Below, piece after piece: positions 1 through 5,458 of a stretch of 7,240 nt of DNA. Both the position numbers and the translations under genes were made by a program. The stretch covers positions 1 through 7,240 of the forward strand of contig JAERMN010000167.1 of assembly GCA_016844625.1 (NCBI GenBank), read 5' to 3'. The notes beneath the pieces were generated by a model. The model did not search any database and had not been told where the DNA came from. It saw only the letters and a list, made by a program, of their open reading frames with translations. Source of the DNA: Deltaproteobacteria bacterium (GTDB lineage Bacteria; Desulfobacterota; Binatia; UBA9968). Positions within the stretch are counted from its first letter, which is position 1, and the number at the start of each line of letters is the position of its first letter.

Positions 1-93
1 GGTGATCTTGCCAAAGCCAAAGCGCGAGCCAGGAAGCTGGGAACGCCCTATCAGACTCTGTTAAAAGACTTCATTCACCAAGCCCTGTCTTAA
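1..93 (+). CDS. C-terminal fragment of a CopG-family antitoxin (type II toxin-antitoxin)
   Basis: The first reading frame is open from the window edge to a TAA at 91-93 and gives 30 residues. They begin GDLAKAKARARKLG and continue with TPYQTLLKDFIHQALS. The pattern 'DLxKAKxxAxKLGxPYQTLLKxFIHxAL' is the second half of a ribbon-helix-helix protein as seen in CopG-type antitoxins, where a 'PYQTL' helix packs the dimer. Such antitoxins usually bind their own operator and neutralise an RNase-like toxin (often BrnT-like) encoded just upstream. Both the N-terminal strand that contacts DNA and any toxin gene would lie before base 1, so the pairing is inferred from family knowledge. Nothing after the stop looks like a toxin gene. 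Confidence 0.72.
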   Translation, partial: GDLAKAKARARKLGTPYQTLLKDFIHQALS

Positions 94-185
94 TCAAGAT
101 AAGACTCCCGACCTTTTACCCAATGACAACTACCGCCCGGGAGAAGACCGCCGAAAACTCCGTTTCGCTAAATTGTCGTTGACCA

Positions 186-316
186 CGCTGATTTCAGCGC
201 GGAACCATTAAATGGGGTTTCCAAAGGGGGCGAGCATCCCCTTTGGTCGCGGCAGGGGTAAATACCCCGGCCGCGAAGTGGTTTTGTTTAAATTGGTCGG
301 CCGCACTTTGAAGTGC
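186..316. repeat. Cluster of four hairpins in the gap between the antitoxin gene and the rhomboid gene
   Basis: The 291 bases at 94-384 lie between two convergent genes and hold no convincing CDS. Four inverted repeats crowd into 131 bp. CGCTGA/TCAGCG is at 186-199 with a 2-base centre. CCAAAGGGG/CCCCTTTGG is at 221-229 and 238-246 with an 8-base loop. TCGCGGC/GCCGCGA (247-253 and 270-276) encloses GGGGT/ACCCC, giving a stem of 7 plus 5 pairs with one mismatch. GCACTT/AAGTGC is at 303-316. The second and third hairpins abut. The third is followed, after some 8 bases, by a T-rich stretch (TTTTGTTT), so it could end rightward transcription from the antitoxin gene. A structured RNA or REP-type repeat block is an equal possibility. 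Confidence 0.5.
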
Positions 317-384
317 AACTTTCGAGCTTTCTTATCGTAGGCAAAGGTGACCTGCACAATGCGATGATCTGAATATAGGATATT

Positions 385-1112
385 TTAATGCACGGTCGGC
401 CCGCCCTCATCGTCTTTGCCGCCGGGGATGATTTGGAAGCGTTTTTTCAGTCGATTGAGCCGGCGGCGGTCGAGGTAGTCTTTGAATTTATCGAACGGAT
501 TGCCGGTGTGCCGGTGCGGAGATAGAGATAGCCGAACACCATGCCGCCCAGGTGCGCCAGGTGGGCGATGCCGCTTGGGCCTGACGTGATCGAGTTGTAG
601 AACGCGATGGCGCCGATGATCCAGACGAAATGTTTCATCTTGATCGGAAAGAGAAAATAAAAATAAACGATCCGGGTTGGATAAATCAGTCCGTAGGCGA
701 GCAACAGCCCGTACACGCCAGCCGACGCGCCGATGCTTGGCCCCATCTGACTCGGCAAAAACACCGTGTTCAGAAAACCGCCGCCGATGGCGGAAATAAA
801 ATAATAGCGCAGAAAAAAACTACCGCCCCAGCGTCGCTCCAGGTCGCAGCCAAACATCCACACTGCGAGCATGTTAAACAGCAGATGAAACAATCCGCCG
901 TGCAGAAACTGGTAGGTAAATAGCTGCCAGAGATAGAGATTTTGCAAAACCAGCGGCGGCACCAAGCCGAAGTAAAATGTCAGCTGCTGTTCTAACGAAC
1001 TGCCGATAACCGTTTGAACGATAAAGACACCGACATTGACGATCAGCAAAAACTTGACTGCCGGCGTCACGTTGCCACCGCCGAAGCTCATCTGTCGAGT
1101 TTGGTATTGCAC
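385..1112 (-). pseudogene. Rhomboid-family intramembrane serine protease with a frameshifted C-terminal tail
   Basis: Rhomboids cleave transmembrane helices inside the inner membrane. The intact frame runs from a GTG at 1112 to a TGA at 447-449 (221 residues). It keeps all the key residues: HxxxN in helix 2 (His76, Asn80), the GASAG motif with nucleophile Ser130, and AHLGG with catalytic His187. The Ser motif is GASA rather than the commoner GxSG. After YLRTG (residues 197-201) the frame breaks at a perfect 8-bp tandem duplication at 501-516. Removing one copy restores a 239-residue protein ending at TAA 385-387. Its tail begins NPFDKFKDYLDRRR and ends GGPTVH, as in many rhomboids of this type. 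The catalytic core is complete, so the 221-residue product may still work; 'pseudogene' marks the broken tail only. The GTG start has no clear ribosome site, and ATG 1091 (MSFGGG) is an alternative. It is separated from livF by a repeat and is probably its own unit. Confidence 0.85.
501..516. repeat. 8-bp perfect tandem duplication inside the rhomboid gene
   Basis: The plus strand reads TGCCGGTG twice without a gap (501-508 and 509-516), or CACCGGCA twice in the gene's direction. One copy gives CGC-ACC-GGC-AAT-CCG (Arg-Thr-Gly-Asn-Pro) and runs straight into the expected tail. Two copies add eight bases and shift the frame by +2. This is a classic slipped-strand product, or possibly an assembly or sequencing error. 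Confidence 0.88.
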
Positions 1113-1160
1113 GCCGGGTGAGTTTAACGGTTAATCGAGTTGGTTTAAAGCACACAGGGA

Positions 1161-1300
1161 ATTACTCCCGCAAAGGCGCAAAGTGACGGGCGGTGCCCGT
1201 CATCCCGAACCGATGCGAGGGATCTAATAAAGATTTCTCCCTTTGGTCGAAAAGACAATGTGTTCTTACCTTCGCGCCTTGGCGCCTTTGCGGGAGATAA
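1161..1300. repeat. Compact inverted-repeat element (candidate non-autonomous or REP-like repeat) between livF and the rhomboid gene
   Basis: The gap of 241 bases at 1113-1353 has no believable gene. Two perfect 15-bp inverted arms, CTCCCGCAAAGGCGC at 1165-1179 and its complement at 1282-1296, bound a 132-bp block. Similarity extends outward as ATTA against ATTAT with one base of slippage. Inside lie a perfect 7-bp hairpin (GACGGGC, loop GGT, GCCCGTC, 1185-1201) and an AT-richer core around 1220-1260. Further TTTGCG-type units follow to the right at about 1316-1337. Dispersed 'CGCAAAGGCGC' repeats of this sort are familiar from intergenic DNA of environmental bacteria. There is no transposase here, and direct target duplications were not seen. 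Confidence 0.6.
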
Positions 1301-1353
1301 TCCGATTTCTTTTTTTGCGCCCTTTGCGTTTTTTGCGGCTATTCTCCCGTCCC

Positions 1354-2055
1354 TCACCCGCCCAAATATGCCTGCCGGACCAAGTCATTGCCCGCCAACT
1401 CGCTGGCGCTCCCCTCGAGAATGACTACGCCGGTCTCCAGCACATAACCGCGATGCGAGATCGCCAGCGCCATGGCGGCGTTCTGCTCGACCAGCAAGAC
1501 CGTCAAGCCAGCCTTGTTGATGGCGCGAATATTTTCAAGAATCTGCTCAACAATCTTCGGCGCTAATCCCATAGACGGCTCGTCGAGCAAGAGCAATTTC
1601 GGTTTTGCCATCAGCGCGCGGCCGATGGCGAGCATCTGCTGCTCGCCGCCGGAGAGCGTGCCGGCGTACTGCTTTTGCCGCTCTTTCAGACGTGGAAACA
1701 TTTCAAAGACAAACTCTAGCTCCGGCGCGAGCGCATGCTTCGAGCGCGTGTAACCGCCGATCTGCAAGTTTTCCAGCACTGTGAAGCGCGGAAAAACTTT
1801 TCTGCCTTCAGGCACGTGAGCGACGCCGCGCCGAACTCTTTCATGGGGCTCAACTTTTTCCAGCGCCGCGCCTTCAAGTTCCACCGAGCCCGATCTCGGT
1901 CGCAGCAAACCGGACAAAGTTTTCAACGTGGTCGTTTTCCCCGCGCCGTTACCGCCGAGGAGCGTCACTAGCTCGCCTTTCTCGACGGCAAACGATACGC
2001 CTTTGAGCGCATGGATCGCGCCGTAGTAAACGTGGATGCCGTTAACTCTTAACAT
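1354..2055 (-). CDS. livF: Branched-chain amino-acid type ABC transporter, ATP-binding subunit LivF
   Basis: LivF is one of two cytoplasmic ATPases that power uptake through the LivH-LivM channel. From ATG 2055 the protein is 233 residues, the usual LivF length. Walker A is GGNGAGKTTT (34-43), the Q-loop region lies in VPEGRKVFPRFTV (about 81-93), the ABC signature is LSGGEQQ (134-140) and Walker B is LLLLDEP (154-160). The switch region reads LLVEQN (about 187-192), without the usual His; as far as I know this is normal in LivF and not a defect. An in-frame start at 2166 would add 37 residues lying wholly within livG and without similarity to ABC ATPases, so ATG 2055 (MLRVNGIHVYYG) is preferred. 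It overlaps the end of livG by 14 bp, with GAGGA about 13 bases upstream, which suggests translational coupling. It is the last gene of the operon; stop TGA is at 1354-1356. Confidence 0.95.
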   Translation of the reverse strand: MLRVNGIHVYYGAIHALKGVSFAVEKGELVTLLGGNGAGKTTTLKTLSGLLRPRSGSVELEGAALEKVEPHERVRRGVAHVPEGRKVFPRFTVLENLQIGGYTRSKHALAPELEFVFEMFPRLKERQKQYAGTLSGGEQQMLAIGRALMAKPKLLLLDEPSMGLAPKIVEQILENIRAINKAGLTVLLVEQNAAMALAISHRGYVLETGVVILEGSASELAGNDLVRQAYLGG

Positions 2056-2827
2056 TCTCGACCCAGGATCCTCGCCCCAGATAGGCTTCGATGACGCGCG
2101 CATCTTGACGAACTTCGTCGGGGCGGCCTTCGGCGATTTTCTCGCCGTAGTCGAGCACATGGACACGATCGGAAATCCCCATCACGACGCGCATATTATG
2201 CTCGATCAAGAGAATCGCTTTGACGTATTTACCGATCAGTTCTTTGAAGAGCGCCATCAACGACTGCGCTTCGCTCGGGTTCATACCGGCGGTCGGCTCG
2301 TCGAGCAGTAACAGCTTCGGCTCCGCCGCCAGAGCGCGGGCGATCTCCAGACGGCGCTGCTCGCCGTAGGAAAGCTGGCGCGCCCACTCATGCTCGCGGC
2401 CGGAAAGGCCGGTCAGCTCGATCAGTGCCATCGCCTTGCGCCGCGCGTCCTTTTCGCTGCTGTGGAATCCCTGCGAAGCCAGCAGAATATCGGACAGCCG
2501 AGTGTGCAGGCGCGAGTGCATGCCAACCAGCACGTTGTCGAGCACGGTCATGTGGGAGAACAAGCGAATATTTTGAAACGTCCGGCTGATGCCGGCGCTA
2601 GCGATCCGGTCCGGCTTCATGCCGACGAGCGACCGCTCTTGAAAACGAATCTCACCGGCATCCGGCTGGTACAGTCCGGTCAAGGCATTGAACAGCGTCG
2701 TCTTGCCGGCGCCGTTGGGACCAATCAGCGACGCGATCATGCCCTCTTCCAGTTCCATGCTCACCCGCGACAGCGCCTGCAGGCCGCCGAAGCGTTTCGA
2801 GATATCGCGGAGTTCGAGCAAAGCCAT
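2042..2827 (-). CDS. livG: Branched-chain amino-acid type ABC transporter, ATP-binding subunit LivG
   Basis: LivG is the second ATPase of the transporter and pairs with LivF beneath LivH and LivM. The 261-residue product has Walker A GPNGAGKTT (36-44), a Q-loop TFQN (83-86), the ABC signature LSYGEQRRLE (152-161), Walker B LLLLDEP (172-178) and the switch His210 in LLIEHNM. The long insert between Q-loop and signature (about 95-150) and the end with YLGRG are typical of the LivG family, whose members are about 250-260 residues. ATG 2827 (MALLELRD) is chosen because an AGGA lies 7 bases upstream; a TTG two codons earlier would sit right against that site. It follows livM after a 232-bp gap filled largely by a repeat, and overlaps livF by 14 bp. 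All catalytic motifs look intact. Confidence 0.96.
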   Translation of the reverse strand: MALLELRDISKRFGGLQALSRVSMELEEGMIASLIGPNGAGKTTLFNALTGLYQPDAGEIRFQERSLVGMKPDRIASAGISRTFQNIRLFSHMTVLDNVLVGMHSRLHTRLSDILLASQGFHSSEKDARRKAMALIELTGLSGREHEWARQLSYGEQRRLEIARALAAEPKLLLLDEPTAGMNPSEAQSLMALFKELIGKYVKAILLIEHNMRVVMGISDRVHVLDYGEKIAEGRPDEVRQDARVIEAYLGRGSWVENVKS

Positions 2828-2834
2828 TTTCAAT

Positions 2835-2838
2835 TCCT
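2835..2838 (-). promoter_or_regulatory. Ribosome binding site of livG (AGGA)
   Basis: AGGA lies 7 bases before ATG 2827 in the context TAGGAATTGAAAATG. The spacing fits that ATG and rules against the TTG at 2833, and it shows that livG can start translation independently despite the long gap after livM. Confidence 0.6.
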
Positions 2839-2897
2839 ACTTACCACTTTTTGCACCGGGCAATCTTAAGAACGTATCTCGCGCCAAGACGCCACTG

Positions 2898-3045
2898 AAA
2901 TTAAATCCGAAATCCGAATATCGAAATCCGAAACAAATAAATCTCAAATCCGGAAAATCCAAAACACTGAATCCGAAGGAAGTTTGTTTGGAATTTTGCA
3001 TGTTTTGGTCATTTGGATTTGTTTCGGATTTCGGATTTCGTGCTT
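2898..3045. repeat. Long imperfect inverted repeat built of 7-bp ATCCGAA units, between livM and livG
   Basis: A 232-bp gap interrupts an otherwise overlapping operon. Its left arm has a run of 7-bp units at 2905-2932 (ATCCGAA, ATCCGAA, TATCGAA, ATCCGAA). The right arm carries the complement, TTCGGAT units at 3023-3040. A perfect 17-bp inverted match, CGAAATCCGAAACAAAT, is at 2922-2938 against 3017-3033. Weaker pairing (CCAAAACA with TGTTTTGG and nearby AAATCC/GGATTT tracts) runs inward to an apex near 2968-2985. The transcript could fold into one long imperfect hairpin of about 140 nt. The block is AT-richer than the genes around it and encodes no recognisable protein. Repeats of this ATCCGAA style are a familiar dispersed type in deltaproteobacterium-like genomes; no transposase is linked to it. 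Confidence 0.7.
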
Positions 3046-3059
3046 CGAGTTTTCTTGGG

Positions 3060-4307
3060 CTATTTCCTCGGCTCCTGCTTCGGCGGCAAAATTCCTTGCG
3101 GGCGAAAGATCATCATGAGAATAAGAATCAATCCGAACACCATGCGCTCGTACTTGGCCGGTTCAAACTGCGCCGGCAAGTTCGCCAACGGCAAGTCGCC
3201 CAAGAGCGGCAGCCACAGCACTGCGCCGGATTGACGCAACCCATTGAGCCACAAAGACAAACCTTTAAGCAGTTGTAAGTTAAGAATCGTCACGCCGGTG
3301 GCGCCCAGGATCGCGCCGGGGATCGAACCCATGCCGCCGAGAATCACCATGGCGAGAACGCCGATGGATTCCATGAAAGTAAAACTCTCGGGATTGATAA
3401 ACACCTGCTTGGCAGCGAACAAGACACCGACGGCGGAAGCAAACGAAGCGCCGACGGCGAAACCTAAGAGTTTCATGCGCACCACCGGCACGCCCATGGC
3501 GATGGCGGCGATCTCGTCTTCGCGAATCGCTTTCCACGCCCGGCCGATGCGTGAGTTTTCCAAGCGCCGCGTGACTACAATAATGACAAGGACTATAAAC
3601 AGCACGAGAAAGTAAAAGTACAGCGGATAAAGCTTCGTGTCGGCGATCTCCATGCCAAAGAATTCCAACCAGGGCTTGAAGAACAACGGCGGCTTAGCGA
3701 TTGGTGAGATGCCGCGGGGACCGTTTGTTAAGTTAATAGGCTTGTCGAGATTATTCATCAGCGCGCGCACGACCTCGGCAAAGCCGAGGGTGACGATGGC
3801 AAGATAATCACCGCGCAGACGTAATACCGGTAAACCCAGCAAAGCGCCGGTCAACGCGCCGACGACAATGCTGAGAATCAGGAAAACAAAAAACCAATTG
3901 GGCGAGAGCGGGAAGAAACCGCCGGAGATGAATTGGTTCGCATGGGGCGAGCCGAAGATCGCCCAAAGATAGGCGCCGATGGCGAAGAAGGCAACGAAGC
4001 CGAGATTCAAGAGCCCGACGAAGCCGACGACGATGTTGAGGCCAAGCGCCAAGGCGACGAAGATGCCAATCTGGATGGCGATTTCTAAATAATAAGCGTT
4101 CACCATGCCGAGCCACGGCAGCAGCACCAACAACACCAGCGCGCCAAGAATAATTTTCGCTCGGTCGCTCGCTGGCGCGTAGTAGAGCAGCAGCAAAGCA
4201 GCTTCCACTAATAAAAAAGCCAGCACCGACTGCGGAAAGAAATAGGCGAGCAGACAACTCGCGGCGATATAAATGCACAAACCGCTGACCACCAACGGTT
4301 GGTTCAT
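3060..4307 (-). CDS. livM: Branched-chain amino-acid type ABC transporter, permease LivM
   Basis: LivM is one of the two channel subunits in the inner membrane. The 415-residue protein belongs to the long form of the family (E. coli LivM is similar; many relatives are 300-350). About 70 N-terminal residues add three hydrophobic segments (about 6-23, 26-44, 50-68) before the conserved core. The core shows LGLNIVVGFVGLLNLG (88-103), LRLRGDYLAIVTLGFAEVVR (162-181), NLTNGPRGI (192-200), the cytoplasmic loop RAWKAIREDEIAAIAMGVPV (256-275) that docks on the ATPases, VILGGMGSIPGAILGA (321-336) and FRPQGI (401-406). ATG 4307 overlaps the livH stop as ATGA (4 bp), so the two are translationally coupled. 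The stop is TAG at 3060-3062, directly followed by the inverted repeat that separates livM from livG. Confidence 0.96.
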   Translation of the reverse strand: MNQPLVVSGLCIYIAASCLLAYFFPQSVLAFLLVEAALLLLYYAPASDRAKIILGALVLLVLLPWLGMVNAYYLEIAIQIGIFVALALGLNIVVGFVGLLNLGFVAFFAIGAYLWAIFGSPHANQFISGGFFPLSPNWFFVFLILSIVVGALTGALLGLPVLRLRGDYLAIVTLGFAEVVRALMNNLDKPINLTNGPRGISPIAKPPLFFKPWLEFFGMEIADTKLYPLYFYFLVLFIVLVIIVVTRRLENSRIGRAWKAIREDEIAAIAMGVPVVRMKLLGFAVGASFASAVGVLFAAKQVFINPESFTFMESIGVLAMVILGGMGSIPGAILGATGVTILNLQLLKGLSLWLNGLRQSGAVLWLPLLGDLPLANLPAQFEPAKYERMVFGLILILMMIFRPQGILPPKQEPRK

Positions 4308-5272
4308 GCCTTGCTCTCCCTTACCGTCTCGCCGAGCAACCCCTTGGGACGAAAGATCAGAATCAGGATCAGCACCAAGAAAGCGACGACGTCTTTGTAT
4401 TCCGCGCCGAAGGCACCGTCGGTGATGAGCGAGAGATAAGATGCTGCGAACGCTTCGAGCAAACCGAGCAGCATGCCACCCACCATGGCGCCCGGGATAT
4501 TGCCGATGCCGCCTAGCACCGCGGCGGTGAACGCTTTCATGCCAGGGACAAAACCGCTGTAGGGATTGACCAGGCTGTAATGAATGCCGAAGAGCACGCC
4601 GGCCAAGCCGCCGAGCGCACCGCCGACGAAGAAGGTCAAGGCGATAACGCGATTGACCGGAACACCCATCAGCGACGCGGTGTCGGGATCTTGCGCGACG
4701 GCGCGAATCGCCGTGCCCATCTTAGTCTTGTTGACAAAGATATGGAGCCCGATCAACGTGAGCAGGGCGGTGATAATCACCAGTAGCGATTTGACTGGAA
4801 TCACGAGCGCGGCGGCGATCGGGATATTTTTGTCGAGAAACTCCAGGCTCGGATAGTTGAGATAAAACGTGTTGCGCCACAAACTTTCGAACAAGCGCAG
4901 ACCATCCTGAAGAAAAAATGACGCGCCGATCGCCGAGATCAGCGCGACCAATCTCGGCCCGCCCATGAGCGGCCGGTAGGCGATTCGCTCGAGCGCCATC
5001 GCTGCCAACCCGCTGATCACCATGCCGGTGACGATCACCAACGAGAGAATCGCCGCCGGGTGCAGCGTCGCCAGATGGCCGGCGCTCTCAAGCAGCAATA
5101 AAACTTCCACGCCGACGAAGGCACCGAGAACAAAAATCTCGCTATGGGCAAAGTTGATAAACTCCAAAACGCCGTAGACCATCGTGTAGCCTAAAGCGAT
5201 CAGAGCATACATGAAGCCGAGAACGATGCCGTCAAGCAAAACCTGCGGAAAAATTTCTATTGCTATTTCCAA
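4304..5272 (-). CDS. livH: Branched-chain amino-acid type ABC transporter, permease LivH
   Basis: LivH is the partner channel subunit of LivM. The 322-residue product starts with the family's opening helix LGFMYALIALGYTMVYGVL (18-36), followed by EFINFAHSEIFVLGAF (37-52). Later come the cytoplasmic coupling loop RAVAQDPDTASLMGVPVNR (190-208), AVLGGIGNIPGAMVGG (251-266) and the end FRPKGLLG (307-314). About eight membrane segments are visible. The start appears to be TTG at 5272: an in-frame TGA lies seven codons upstream, no ATG or GTG is in frame near the N-terminus, and the alignment of the first helix leaves no room for a later start. The ribosome site is weak (AAGGG about 13 bases upstream). 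It is the first gene of the liv operon. No LivK-type binding protein gene precedes it in the window. Confidence 0.95.
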   Translation of the reverse strand: MEIAIEIFPQVLLDGIVLGFMYALIALGYTMVYGVLEFINFAHSEIFVLGAFVGVEVLLLLESAGHLATLHPAAILSLVIVTGMVISGLAAMALERIAYRPLMGGPRLVALISAIGASFFLQDGLRLFESLWRNTFYLNYPSLEFLDKNIPIAAALVIPVKSLLVIITALLTLIGLHIFVNKTKMGTAIRAVAQDPDTASLMGVPVNRVIALTFFVGGALGGLAGVLFGIHYSLVNPYSGFVPGMKAFTAAVLGGIGNIPGAMVGGMLLGLLEAFAASYLSLITDGAFGAEYKDVVAFLVLILILIFRPKGLLGETVRESKA

Positions 5273-5458
5273 GTCGTTGCGAGCCCTTCAGGGACGGCAT
5301 GCTAACAAATAGTTCTCGCCGTGGCTACTAACAGCTCTCCGGAAACACCTTGGGTGGGAGGCGCTTGCCGACCTTTTTTTTGGGTCGACATTCGGTACCC
5401 TTCGTTATATGGAAACCCCGGGCGATGCCGTATAATATTACGCTACCAGATCGGCACA
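5273..5458. other. Divergent intergenic region between livH and the AsmA-family gene
   Basis: This 186-bp stretch must hold the start signals of both the leftward liv operon and the rightward AsmA-like gene. A clear -10 box is seen only for the rightward gene. It also has an 8-T tract at 5374-5381 flanked by CGACC and GGTCG, which can form a short hairpin with the T tract as its loop. I could not pick a convincing liv promoter, leader peptide or operator; no strong dyad typical of a repressor site is visible. Confidence 0.5.
5431..5436 (+). promoter_or_regulatory. -10 box (TATAAT) of the AsmA-family gene
   Basis: A perfect TATAAT lies 22 bases before ATG 5459, so transcription would begin near 5443 and leave a leader of about 15 bases. 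The -35 position (around 5408-5413) has no good TTGACA match, so the promoter may be weak or need an activator. It supports ATG 5459 over the upstream GTG at 5321, which would place the promoter inside the gene. Confidence 0.45.

Noticed and set aside
239..249. 11-bp match CCCTTTGGTCG shared with 1239-1249
   Set aside because: The match is short, the flanks differ, and both lie in different repeat structures; likely chance, or at most a shared motif of dispersed repeats.
1145..1357. Possible 70-residue protein on the minus strand over the repeat
   Set aside because: It is a translation of the inverted-repeat element and its flank; protein-like strings such as RPKGEIFIRSLASVRDD are the signature of a dispersed DNA repeat read in frame.
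2056..2166. 37-residue N-terminal extension of LivF
   Set aside because: It lies entirely within the livG coding sequence in another frame and has no ABC ATPase similarity; ATG 2055 gives the family's normal length.
2688..3278. Possible 196-residue plus-strand protein
   Set aside because: It overlaps the ends of livG and livM antisense and the ATCCGAA repeat; low-complexity composition, no family features.
5233..5300. Leader peptide upstream of livH starting at an ATG near 5300
   Set aside because: The frame overlaps the start of livH, is not rich in Leu, Ile or Val, and shows no attenuator-type hairpin with a T run.
5369..5387. Intrinsic terminator at the 8-T tract
   Set aside because: The T tract sits in the loop of the only clear stem, and the stem upstream of it (GGC/GCC) is too short; no gene ends here on either strand.
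5321..5458. N-terminal extension of the AsmA-family protein from a GTG at 5321
   Set aside because: The 46 added residues do not resemble the family, the membrane anchor is already near the N-terminus from ATG 5459, and a perfect TATAAT at 5431 would fall inside the coding part.
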